From CAVRXZ01 sp963773035 (GTDB lineage Bacteria; Acidobacteriota; Vicinamibacteria; Vicinamibacterales; CAVVIG01): a DNA stretch of 64,000 nucleotides. Shown here one piece after another: positions 44,748 to 53,115 of the stretch. How positions within the stretch are numbered: position 1 is the first letter of the stretch; the number at the start of each line of letters is the position of its first letter. The translations under genes and the position numbers were made by a program. Where the stretch lies: contig CAVYZX010000026.1 of NCBI GenBank assembly GCA_963773035.1, positions 62,001 to 126,000 of the forward strand, in the 5' to 3' direction. Under the pieces are notes generated by a model. It did no database searches. It worked only from the letters and a program-made list of their open reading frames with translations, and was not told the origin of the DNA.

Positions 44748-45254
44748 TCAAGGTTTCGACTTCATCCAGCCCGGCGCCAGCGTCACCTGATCCCAGTGCT
44801 CGACGAACTTTCCGTCCTTGATCCGGACGGTCTCGAAAGCGAACGCTTCGTAGGTTCGCGTCTTGTCGTCCGGATCGGGCAGCGTGCCTTTGTAGATGGC
44901 GGTGACGAGATCGCCTTCGGCCATGATGATGACCGGATTGCGCAGCTGAATCCCGCCCAGCTCCACGAGCCGGATCCCGCGCTTCTCGGCTTCTTCGAAC
45001 GCGGCGACCCAGGCGTGACGGCCCTTGGCTCTGGTGATCTCGTCGATCCGCAGCGCTCGCGGGTTGTGCTGGATGTAGTCTTCGGCTTGAAACCGCTTCG
45101 ACCGCTCCTCGCGCGTGCCCTGGGACGCAAAGAAGTCGAGAAGGAGCTTCTTGTTCGCCTCGAGCTGGGCCTGGGTCGGAGTTGTTGGCGCAGTTTGAGC
45201 GTGTGGCGAGACTGCCGCCAAGACGAGCGACGCCGTCAGCATGATCCACTTCAT
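44748..45254 (-). CDS. Secreted NTF2/SnoaL-like protein
   Basis: GGAGGAA precedes ATG 45254. The 168-residue product has a signal peptide (MKWIMLTASLVLAAVSPHAQ) and an NTF2-like/SnoaL cone fold pattern: LLLDFFASQG, RFQAEDYIQHNPRAL (His-Asn), IIMAEGDLVTAIYKG, and FETVRIKDGKFVEHWDQVTLAP. The fold serves as isomerase, hydrolase or binding domain. Function is unknown. It is convergent with the kinase gene (10 bp apart) and follows the MmgE/PrpD gene by 43 bp, probably cotranscribed. Confidence 0.85.
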   Translation of the reverse strand: MKWIMLTASLVLAAVSPHAQTAPTTPTQAQLEANKKLLLDFFASQGTREERSKRFQAEDYIQHNPRALRIDEITRAKGRHAWVAAFEEAEKRGIRLVELGGIQLRNPVIIMAEGDLVTAIYKGTLPDPDDKTRTYEAFAFETVRIKDGKFVEHWDQVTLAPGWMKSKP

Positions 45255-45297
45255 GGCGATTCCTCCTTCAGAAGGGTCCTGTGAAGTCCGAGGGCTC

Positions 45298-46818
45298 TCA
45301 GAGAACCAGCAGCGACACGAGCTCCCGCGCGTCGCGCAACTCTTCGAGCGTGTTCACCCGCCGGATGACGGCTTCCGCACGCTCGGCGCCGAGAACCGGC
45401 GTCAAGAGGTCGCGGGCCTTCGCGTTCACGCCCTCCGTGTTCAGCGGATTCTCTTTCGTGCCGGGCGGGTGCTTCGTGAAGTGATTCACCTTCCGGCCGT
45501 CGTGCAGCGTCATCTCCACGAATCCGCTGCGGGGCGCGTCGGGAACCATCAATGCCTTGTCGCCCACGAGTTGCACCCGCTCCTTGACGGCGCGCACGCG
45601 CGGGTCCGCCATGCGCTCGCGGGAGTGGCTGTCGGCGAACGTGACGCGGCCGTCGACCAGCGCGAGGGCGACGAGGTGCTGGCAGTTCACGTCCGGCATG
45701 GCGCTGTTGTTGACGATGCGGGCGCCGTCTTCCGGGAGCTTGACCAAGACGTGCGCCACACTATCGGCGGTCAGCCCGTGCATGCGGCGCAGGACAAGCG
45801 TCGCGTCCAGAGCGGCCTGAATCGGATAGCCCACCGAGAAGGTCTTGATCGCGGTCTCCGTCACATAGAACCGGCTGCCCAGGCCGGCCACCATTTCCTC
45901 GGGCCGCGGTTCTCTGGAGAGCGCCTGCAGCATGTTGTGCTCGCCGTCGAGCACGTCGCGCACGCCGGTGAAGCCGTGATCCACCATGACGGCGGCCGTG
46001 ACACCGTTGCGGGCGCCCATGCCGGCGAAGTCGAAGGCCTTCTCGATATGCTCTTCATCCCCGACCCAGCTCCAGAGACCGGACACCTGCTGGGCTGCGT
46101 AGGAGAGCGCGACGCGCATCCGCATTTCGTCGAACCGGGCGAGGCACGCCGCAGCTCCGACGCTCCCGAACGTGGAGCTCGTTCCCTCGGCGCTGCGATG
46201 CGTAGCTCGAACGTGGTCCGGGCCGAGCGCCATGAGGAAACGGCAGCACAGGTCGTAGCCGAGGACGACAGCCTTCAGCACGTCGAGGCCCGAACCGCCG
46301 TTGCGCTCGACCATGGCCAGTGCGGCGGGCACGACGGCGCAGCCGGGGTGCGCCTTGGTGACCGGCTCGAAATCGTCGGTCTCGTCCGAATGGCCGAACA
46401 TCGCGTTGGCCAGGGCGGCGTTGATTGCCGTGGTTCTGATGTTCGTTGTGAGGACGGTAGCCTCCGCGGCCCCACCTTGTCCTCGGATGAACCGGATCGC
46501 CGCTTCGCCGGGCTTGAGACGAGCGCCCGAGACGACCGCTCCAATCGTATCGAGGACCCGATGCTTGCCTTCGCGGATGACGTCGGCCGGAAGATCTCGG
46601 TCCCGAGCGGCCACCATGTAGCGGGCCAGCCGGCCTGTGATATCGGGCGTTGCCAATGGAGCCGCGCCCTGACCCGCCCGGCCCAGGGCCAACACGTGCG
46701 GCGTCTTCGTGGAAAACGCGGCGGTCGCGATGAGTCCACTCGCGCGCTGCAACATTCGACGCCGCGTGATGGGCGAGTGATCCTTGTCGGTGGCTCTGTC
46801 GTCGCGAGGATCGGTCAC
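45298..46818 (-). CDS. Tat-exported MmgE/PrpD-family protein
   Basis: GTG 46818 is chosen because GAGGAGG lies a few bases upstream and the frame opens a twin-arginine signal (ITRRRMLQRASGLIATAAF). The 506-residue protein has the MmgE/PrpD pattern: DTIGAVVSGARLKPG, HSDETDDFEP, HPGCAVVPAALA, SEGTSSTFGSVGAAACLA-type segment and KTFSVGYPIQAALD. PrpD enzymes dehydrate 2-methylcitrate or related acids in the cytoplasm, so export is unusual. Substrate cannot be assigned. It is followed by the NTF2-like gene. Confidence 0.85.
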   Translation of the reverse strand: MTDPRDDRATDKDHSPITRRRMLQRASGLIATAAFSTKTPHVLALGRAGQGAAPLATPDITGRLARYMVAARDRDLPADVIREGKHRVLDTIGAVVSGARLKPGEAAIRFIRGQGGAAEATVLTTNIRTTAINAALANAMFGHSDETDDFEPVTKAHPGCAVVPAALAMVERNGGSGLDVLKAVVLGYDLCCRFLMALGPDHVRATHRSAEGTSSTFGSVGAAACLARFDEMRMRVALSYAAQQVSGLWSWVGDEEHIEKAFDFAGMGARNGVTAAVMVDHGFTGVRDVLDGEHNMLQALSREPRPEEMVAGLGSRFYVTETAIKTFSVGYPIQAALDATLVLRRMHGLTADSVAHVLVKLPEDGARIVNNSAMPDVNCQHLVALALVDGRVTFADSHSRERMADPRVRAVKERVQLVGDKALMVPDAPRSGFVEMTLHDGRKVNHFTKHPPGTKENPLNTEGVNAKARDLLTPVLGAERAEAVIRRVNTLEELRDARELVSLLVL

Positions 46819-46993
46819 GGGAGCCTCCTCGAACGGCCAATTGCTGGTTCGTCTTCCGTTACGGGCTTCGTCGGGGACTTTATCACCACCGGCGTCCTTC
46901 TGACGGACCGGCGGGCAGTCTCGACGCGGGCGATGCGACGGCCTATGATGGCGACGATTATTCAGGTTTTCACTTCGGTATAGGCTCAGGGCG

Positions 46994-47203
46994 CTTGTAA
47001 ATCACGAAGGCACGAAGGCCTCGAATTGTCACGAAGACGAGCAGTCGGTGGAAACCAGTTTCTGCCACGGAGTCACCGAGTCGCTGAGAGACTTGTCTGA
47101 GAGCGCTCGACGCGGCGCCGCGCAGCGGCGGCTCATTGACTCTGTGGCAGCGACATTTCGCGACCGTTCGTGTTTTCGTGACTTCGTGGTTCCGTCTTAT
47201 GTT
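46994..47203. repeat. Large compound inverted repeat (CACGAAG / CACGGAG type)
   Basis: The outer arms are AATCACGAAGGCACGAAGG... and ...TTCGTGACTTCGTGGTTCC; the inner ones are TGCCACGGAGTCACCGAGTC and GACTCTGTGGCAGC. The pattern mirrors 24637-24838. The 414-bp stretch 46819-47232 contains this repeat and no visible gene. Confidence 0.7.
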
Positions 47204-47232
47204 CAGCGAAAAATGCATGAGGAGTGTCGCAG

Positions 47233-48657
47233 ATGCATCAGTCGAAAAGCACGCGCGCTGTTGTCGGTGCGCTGATCGTGGCAACCTCGCTCACGTGCTC
47301 GACGAGCGACAAGTCGCAAATCGGATTCAAGAGCGTGGGGCGCGGCGCCCCTCTCACGCCAGCCATCCCCGCCGACCTCTGGGCGAAGGCCGACGACATC
47401 GAGGCGTTTCCCTTCACCGAGATCAAGGACTATCCGGAGAAGCACTGGCTCGTTGGCCCGTTCGATCCCGCAGCCTCCGGCAACCGGCTGACCGGATTCG
47501 TCGGCTCCGCACAGAACGGCGCCACACCGGAAGGGATCGAACCGTTGAAGGTCGACGTCTTCACGTCCAAGGACTTCTACGCCGACCGCGCGCTTTGGAC
47601 CGACAAGCGGTACTTCCGGTGCAACAGCCCCTATGGTCTCGAGGCGCAGTGGCGGGGCGGGATGATCGGGGACAAGCCACCGGCCTCGGCTTCATGGGGC
47701 TTCTGCGATCGCGACTACCCGCGGGAGGCGATCGTCAGCCCCTATACGTTCAAGACGGCACAGGCTCACTACGAGGCGCTGCTCGACGAGACACGCCGCC
47801 GCGGCGGGCCGACAGAGCACACCTACGCCACGGTGCCCGGCGAGTGGAGCGGGCGCTACGTGTGGCACCGGGGACAGAACTGGTACGCCGAGCTGCTGTG
47901 GAATCAGTATCCGACCATCCTGTCGCTGCTCACCGACGAGTACCAGACGCGGATGGTGCAGGAGGCGTATCACGACGCGCACGACAACGCGCCGCAGTGG
48001 CCGGCGCAGTACTGCTGGCCCGAAGGCTTCATGCGGCGCTGGCACTACCATGCGGTCACGAACCAGCCCCATTCGGTGATCGTCACACCCACGCTCGTCC
48101 AGTTCCTGGCCGGTGACGCCGACAACTTCATCACCAACGTTCACATCGGCCGCTCGTTCAACATGGACGGCGGCGCACCGCATCTCGGCGCTGAGGTCCC
48201 GCGCTGGTACGGCGACACGATCGGCTTCTGGGATGGCGACGCGCTGATCACCTGGACGTCGAACATCCAGGGCTGGAAAGTGCACGGAAACCCGGAGTTC
48301 TCGAGCAAGCTGCAAACCGTCGAAATCTACACGTCGAACCGAGACAAGGCCGGCAAGCTTGTGGGCCTGGACCACGAAGGCATCTTTTACGATCCGGAAG
48401 CACTCGTGGAACCGATCCGAATGCTCCGCACGCTCGAGCGGAACAGCGGCTTCGAAACCGGCGAGCCCTACACTTTCATCGAGTGCATTCAGACGATCTT
48501 CCCGATCGACGGACGCGCCAAACCGGTGGTCGCGGGTACTGTCGTTCCCTACAAGGTGCCCAACATGTACGACCGACCCTGGGCGAAGATCTGGGAGGAA
48601 CACCACGAGAAAGGCATGCAGCGGCCGCCAGAGAAGGAGATCATTTCCTTCCGCTGA
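47233..48657 (+). CDS. Diverged secreted family member (paralogue 12)
   Basis: ATG 47233 follows GAGGAG; a GTG at 47224 is less likely. The 474-residue product is the longest member. The N-terminal hydrophobic segment ends in SLTCSTSDK, which could be a poor lipoprotein cleavage site. The N-terminal LxGxW motif is not clear. It keeps QYCWPEGFMRRW, TPTLVQFLAG, RWYGDTIGFWDGDALITWTS, TVEIYTSNRD and FIECIQTIFP, so both cysteines and the central block are present, most like paralogue 10. An extra N-terminal part (about residues 50-170; FTSKDFYADRALWTDKRYFRC) is unlike the others. Function is unknown. Confidence 0.78.
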   Translation: MHQSKSTRAVVGALIVATSLTCSTSDKSQIGFKSVGRGAPLTPAIPADLWAKADDIEAFPFTEIKDYPEKHWLVGPFDPAASGNRLTGFVGSAQNGATPEGIEPLKVDVFTSKDFYADRALWTDKRYFRCNSPYGLEAQWRGGMIGDKPPASASWGFCDRDYPREAIVSPYTFKTAQAHYEALLDETRRRGGPTEHTYATVPGEWSGRYVWHRGQNWYAELLWNQYPTILSLLTDEYQTRMVQEAYHDAHDNAPQWPAQYCWPEGFMRRWHYHAVTNQPHSVIVTPTLVQFLAGDADNFITNVHIGRSFNMDGGAPHLGAEVPRWYGDTIGFWDGDALITWTSNIQGWKVHGNPEFSSKLQTVEIYTSNRDKAGKLVGLDHEGIFYDPEALVEPIRMLRTLERNSGFETGEPYTFIECIQTIFPIDGRAKPVVAGTVVPYKVPNMYDRPWAKIWEEHHEKGMQRPPEKEIISFR

Positions 48658-48747
48658 TCTAACACGTCTGGCTCCCACATCGGGGTACGCCACTGCGCAT
48701 CGGCCTCGTGAGGTAGCCGCGCGACGTGACGCACCCCCGCCAGACTC

Positions 48748-51102
48748 TTACTGCCGCGCCATCGCTATCCGCATCGTCGCGTCGTCGTCTTTGATCAGGT
48801 CACCGCTGACATCGATGACGGCGGTGTGAATGGTGCCGGTGAACGCGTACGGCGGCTTGTAGAGTTCCGTGACCGGCGAACCGGGATCCGCACCGGCCGT
48901 GACGCCGCCGCCGAGGCCTACGCAGAGAGGAATCGTCTTGGCCAGATCGACTTGGCCGACGAGTTTCCCGTCGATGTAGAGCTGCCCTCGCCCGGGAGCG
49001 CCGAGGCCCTTGGCGACATCCGCCTTTCCACTCGGCTCGAACTCGTACCGCAGCTTGCGGCGTCCCGCCGGTATGGCTTCCTTGGATTCGACGTGATACT
49101 GCGTATCGGCGACGTAGTTGTAGGCGTAGTGCAGCTTGCCGCCCTGGACGTAGAACGAGAAGCCGCCGTCGTTTCCGCCGTGCGAGAGGAGGACGCCTTC
49201 AGCGCCGGATGCCGGGATCTCGGCATCCACGGTGATGCTGTAGGGCCGGTTCAAGGTATTCACCGCCGCGTTGGTCGGCACGGTTTGCGTGCCCTGGTAG
49301 TACTGATAGCTCTTTCGGTCGACAGAGAGCTGGGGACGGGGCTCGCCGAGACGCAGCTGTCCGCGTGAATCGATTGGCAGCACGTTGTACTTGCCCGCCT
49401 CGACATACCACAAGCTGATCATCTCGATCAGCTTGTCGCGGTTCGATTCGGCGAGGTTGTGGTTCTCGGCGAAGTCCTTCTCGATGTGATAGAGCTCCCA
49501 GTGCTTCGCGTCCTGCTCGCTCAGTGTCTTGGCGTCCATCGGCGCGCCGAACTGGCGGCCCGATTCCGTGAACGACGTGCCTGGCCACGGGCAGACCGCG
49601 CGCCAGCCGTCGTGGTAGATCGATCGATGGCCGAACATCTCGAAGTACTGCGTGATGTGCTTGCTTGGCGCCTTGGCGTCGTCGAAGGCGTGCGCGAAGC
49701 TATGGCCTTCGATCGGCGACTGAGTGACGCCCTTGATCGAGGTCGGGGCCTCGAGTCCAAGCGCGTCGAGCACCGTCGGCACCATATCGATGGCGTGCGC
49801 GTATTGCGTCCGGATCTCTCCCTTGGCCTTGATCCCTTTCGGCCAATGGACCATGAACGGATCGCTGATGCCGCCGCGATACGTCTCGCGCTTCCAGCGC
49901 CGGAACGGCGTGTTGCCGGCGAAGGTCCAGCCCCACGAGTAGTGGTTGAAGTACTTCGGGCCGCCGATGTCGTCGATCGCCGCCAGGTTCTGCTGCAGGT
50001 TGTCGGGGACGTTGTTGAAGAACTTGTTCTCGTTGACCGACCCGCTCGGCCCGCCCTCGGCGCTGGCGCCGTTGTCGGAGATGAACATGACGAGCGTGTT
50101 CTCCCACTCGCCGATGCTCTTGAGGAACTCGAACAGGCGGCCGTACTGATGGTCGGTGTGCTCCAGGAAGCCGGCGAACACTTCCATCATCCGTGCGTAG
50201 AGCTTGCGCTCGTCCGCTGGCAGGTCCTTCCATGCCGCGACGTCCGGATCGTGACGCGACAACTCGGCGTCCTTCGGGATGATGCCGAGCTCCTTCTGCC
50301 GCGCGAACGTCTTCTCGCGGTAGACGTCCCAGCCCTCGTCGAACTTGCCCTTGTACTTGTCGGCCCACTCCTTCGGGACGTGATGTGGCGCGTGCATCGC
50401 GCCGGGGGCGAAGTACATGAAGAAGGGCTTGTTCGGAGCGACCTGCTTGGCGTCGGCGATGAAGCTGATCGCGTGATCGACGAGATCGACCGTGAGGTGA
50501 TAGCCCTCTTCAGGGGTTTTCTCCGGCTCGACGGTGTGGTTGTCGTACACCAGCTCGGGGTAGTACTGATGCGTGTCGCCACCGAGGAAGCCGTAGTAGC
50601 GCTCGAAGCCGCGGCCGAGCGGCCAGCGGCTGTACGGCCCGGCCGCGCTCGTCTGCTCGCTCGGCGCCAGGTGCCACTTCCCCAGGCAATACGTGTTGTA
50701 GCCATTCTCGAGGAGGATGTCCGAGAGGAATCCGTTCTCGAACGGGACGTAGCCATTGCCACCGGGATATCCGGTCGAGCCCTCAGTGATGCACGACATC
50801 GCGTTCGAGTGGTGGTTGCGTCCCGTCAAGATGCACGAGCGCGTCGGCGAACAGAGCGCGGTCGTGTGCATGTTCATGAACCGCAATCCGCCCTTGGCCA
50901 GCGCGTCGAGGTTCGGCGTCGCGATCGGGCTGCCGAAGCAGCCGAGCTGTCCGAAGCCCGTGTCGTCCTGCACGATGAAGAGCACGTTCGGAGCGCCCTC
51001 CTTCGAGCGGAGCGGCTCTGGCCACGCGGGCGACGACTTGTCGAATGTCCGTCCGATGACACCGGGGAACGCAGTTCCGGGTTTGTATTCTTTGAGAGCC
51101 AT
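48748..51102 (-). CDS. Type I arylsulfatase without visible signal peptide
   Basis: AAGGAGG precedes ATG 51102 (11 bp). The 784-residue protein has the sulfatase start NVLFIVQDDTGFGQLGCFG, and the formylglycine site LCSPTRSCILTGR with Cys84. HLAPSEQ follows, then ISDNGASAEGG with the metal-binding Asp-Asn. A C-terminal domain of about 150 residues (from NRPYSITVDAEIPASGAEGVLLSHGG) looks like a beta-sandwich. It should hydrolyse sulfate esters after Cys-to-formylglycine modification. No anSME or formylglycine-generating enzyme gene is in the window. The lack of a signal peptide suggests cytoplasmic action. Confidence 0.9.
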   Translation of the reverse strand: MALKEYKPGTAFPGVIGRTFDKSSPAWPEPLRSKEGAPNVLFIVQDDTGFGQLGCFGSPIATPNLDALAKGGLRFMNMHTTALCSPTRSCILTGRNHHSNAMSCITEGSTGYPGGNGYVPFENGFLSDILLENGYNTYCLGKWHLAPSEQTSAAGPYSRWPLGRGFERYYGFLGGDTHQYYPELVYDNHTVEPEKTPEEGYHLTVDLVDHAISFIADAKQVAPNKPFFMYFAPGAMHAPHHVPKEWADKYKGKFDEGWDVYREKTFARQKELGIIPKDAELSRHDPDVAAWKDLPADERKLYARMMEVFAGFLEHTDHQYGRLFEFLKSIGEWENTLVMFISDNGASAEGGPSGSVNENKFFNNVPDNLQQNLAAIDDIGGPKYFNHYSWGWTFAGNTPFRRWKRETYRGGISDPFMVHWPKGIKAKGEIRTQYAHAIDMVPTVLDALGLEAPTSIKGVTQSPIEGHSFAHAFDDAKAPSKHITQYFEMFGHRSIYHDGWRAVCPWPGTSFTESGRQFGAPMDAKTLSEQDAKHWELYHIEKDFAENHNLAESNRDKLIEMISLWYVEAGKYNVLPIDSRGQLRLGEPRPQLSVDRKSYQYYQGTQTVPTNAAVNTLNRPYSITVDAEIPASGAEGVLLSHGGNDGGFSFYVQGGKLHYAYNYVADTQYHVESKEAIPAGRRKLRYEFEPSGKADVAKGLGAPGRGQLYIDGKLVGQVDLAKTIPLCVGLGGGVTAGADPGSPVTELYKPPYAFTGTIHTAVIDVSGDLIKDDDATMRIAMARQ

Positions 51103-51551
51103 TGTTTATCTGACCTCCTTGACGATTACCGTCGCCGACTTGGTTACGCCCACATCGTGTGTTCGGGATCTGAGTGAAGTGGCATTCGCGCGCCTGTGTG
51201 ATAGGTTCAGCCTCCGCCGGCGAGTGCAACATACGGACCCGCCTGTGGCCCACGAACGCCAATAAATCCGCCGTGTCTGACTCGCCGCGCCACGACATGT
51301 CGTGACCTCATTCTCGAGTCACGATGTCTTCCATGGCGTTGTCCTCGGCGATCGCAACATTCAATGTACCGGGAGAGCGGCGGCTGTCCCGCTCGGCTCT
51401 TCTGCAACCGCGACAGTGGGGTTCCGCCAGCCTGCCGTGAGCAGGACTATGGAGTTGCCACAGAGGACGCTATAGGACGAAGGATCTAGGCGGGCTGCTA
51501 GCTCGTCGAATATTGGTCACGGATCGATCGAAGTCTCGTGCCGGAACCAGT
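51103..51551. other. Gene-free stretch between the sulfatase and paralogue 13
   Basis: No open frame here has a start, ribosome-binding site or protein family. The only structure seen is the perfect palindrome at 51291-51304. It must include the sulfatase promoter; no clear boxes were found. Confidence 0.5.
51291..51304. promoter_or_regulatory. Perfect 14-bp palindrome CACGACATGTCGTG
   Basis: It lies about 190 bp upstream of the sulfatase start. It could be an operator for the sulfatase gene or a chance palindrome. Confidence 0.3.
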
Positions 51552-52445
51552 TCAATCGATCTTGACGAGCCGCCGGAACTGCTGATTCTCGTTGCAGATG
51601 AACTCGATAATCTCATCGTCGGGCGCGATCTGCTGATTGACGCGAACCGTAACCGGTCTCGTGTAGGCCTTCGAATCGTCAAGCGTGACGTCGATTTCCA
51701 ACCTGCCGTATGTCGGCCGGCGAATGCGCTCAGTGAACCTGGCCTGGTCCGTGTAGGGGCTGCCGCGCACGTCGAGCCATCCGTCGTAGGGGCCCGATTC
51801 CGCTCCCCTCAAGTTGTTGGTCTCGACGACGAGCGTGTCGCCTTCCCATCTTCCTACCGAGTACCCGTACCAGAACGGCTGCACACTGCCCTGCGGCGGC
51901 AGCGTGCGCCCGTCGATGTAAATGTAGCGAAGGCCGTAGTTCGCCTCGTACATGATCGCGATCACCCCGGAGTTCTGCATGATCTTGCGCGGCTGGCCAT
52001 GCGTGTGGAACTGCGTCAGACCCATCGGCAGGCAATTCGCATCGGGGTTTTCCTTGTTGTCCGCGGCCATCCGCTGCTTCTTCAACTCTTCAGCCCATGG
52101 CGTGAGCGGCAAGCCCCCCGGGACGTTCGCGCCGATCTCCCAGAAGGCGGCAATCGGGGGCGAGTTCGGATCCGTAGGCGGCGCCGGCGTCTGGGCGGCA
52201 GCCGGCCGGTTGCGGAACAGACCGGCGAGCTCCGGGGCGGCGAAGGCCCCTTCGCCTCTGATCCGGATCCAGTTGCCCGTCAAGTCGGGCTTCCCATCCG
52301 GCATCCGCGGCGTCGGAGCGTCCATCCGGACACCGCCCTCCGCGTCGCGCGGGACGCCAGGAGCCTGATACTTCGGCCACTGTGCCGCCGGTGACACCGA
52401 ACATATCGCGACGATGACGCCTACGACTGCGATTGCGCGTCTCAT
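51552..52445 (-). CDS. Secreted GxPDLxGxW family protein (paralogue 13)
   Basis: AGGAG precedes ATG 52445. The 297-residue product has a signal peptide (MRRAIAVVGVIVAICSVSPAAQ), then PRMPDGKPDLTGNWIRI, LTPWAEELKKQRM, ANCLPMGLTQFH, the strand YEANYGLRYIYIDGR, YGYSVGRWEGDTLVVETNN, TERIRRPTYG and EFICNENQQF. It belongs to the branch of paralogues 3 and 8 and lacks the extra C-terminal domain of paralogue 3. It is 25 bp downstream of a cupin gene, so they are probably cotranscribed. Confidence 0.82.
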   Translation of the reverse strand: MRRAIAVVGVIVAICSVSPAAQWPKYQAPGVPRDAEGGVRMDAPTPRMPDGKPDLTGNWIRIRGEGAFAAPELAGLFRNRPAAAQTPAPPTDPNSPPIAAFWEIGANVPGGLPLTPWAEELKKQRMAADNKENPDANCLPMGLTQFHTHGQPRKIMQNSGVIAIMYEANYGLRYIYIDGRTLPPQGSVQPFWYGYSVGRWEGDTLVVETNNLRGAESGPYDGWLDVRGSPYTDQARFTERIRRPTYGRLEIDVTLDDSKAYTRPVTVRVNQQIAPDDEIIEFICNENQQFRRLVKID

Positions 52446-52470
52446 GTCAATGCTCCTGACAAATCATCGA

Positions 52471-53097
52471 TCAACTGGCCTCGACTACTTCAGCGATAAC
52501 GACCGGCGCAGGAGCATCCTTGAATTTCCTGTACTTTCCGAGGACCATTCCGATTGTGTACACGATTGGAATGACGATGCGACGCACGACGGCAGGCAGC
52601 TCGAGCAGCGCGAATTCATTTCGGTACCGTGTCACCAGGAAGGCTGCGTCGAAGAGTCCAGGCCGTCGGCCGCCATTCGCTTTCGTTGACGAGAACAGCG
52701 TAGTAAGAAAGAACTCGACATTGTGAGGCGGACTGCACCAGCCGGTCATGTGCAGCTCGTCGCTCCCCGCATTCCACCACTTGTGTGGCGTGCCGGCGGG
52801 CCAGACAACGAGTTCGTCCGGACCGGCGAATTGTGGCTGGCCACCAAACATCTGATATCCGAGTCGTCCGCGGACGACTCGCGCGGCCTCTTCTTGAAGG
52901 TAGTGAACGTGCATCGGCGGGCCGGCACCTGGTTGCGCAACACCGTCGGCTCCCAGACGAACGCCACTCGGCCCCTGGGTGAGGCCTGTGAACGTGAGGA
53001 GCTCACCGTGTCCATTGTCGATCGTGTACGGGTAGACGTTGTTCATCCTGAGCGTAGCCCTGGGCGGCGATGTGCGCACGTGTTCGAATGAAATCAT
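52471..53097 (-). CDS. Cupin-domain protein
   Basis: The 208-residue product has a conserved cupin core: PMHVHYLQEEAARVVRGRLGYQMFGG (first motif, metal ligands H, H, E) and WPAGTPHKWWNAG (second motif, H). An extra C-terminal helical part contains a hydrophobic stretch (IVIPIVYTIGMVLG). The start is uncertain; ATG 53097 and ATG 53046 are both possible and neither has a good ribosome-binding site. Cupins act as dioxygenases, isomerases or binding proteins. It lies 18 bp after the amidohydrolase gene, in one probable operon with paralogue 13. Confidence 0.8.
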   Translation of the reverse strand: MISFEHVRTSPPRATLRMNNVYPYTIDNGHGELLTFTGLTQGPSGVRLGADGVAQPGAGPPMHVHYLQEEAARVVRGRLGYQMFGGQPQFAGPDELVVWPAGTPHKWWNAGSDELHMTGWCSPPHNVEFFLTTLFSSTKANGGRRPGLFDAAFLVTRYRNEFALLELPAVVRRIVIPIVYTIGMVLGKYRKFKDAPAPVVIAEVVEAS

Positions 53098-53115
53098 CGA
53101 TCATCGTTCATCCGA

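Noticed and set aside
45241..46983. 580-codon open frame antisense to the MmgE/PrpD gene
   Set aside because: The opposite strand encodes a clear Tat-type MmgE/PrpD protein with a good ribosome-binding site; the antisense frame has no family features.
49459..51177. 572-codon open frame antisense to the sulfatase gene
   Set aside because: It mirrors the sulfatase gene, has no recognisable domain and is Arg/Val-rich, as expected from antisense reading of GC-rich coding DNA.
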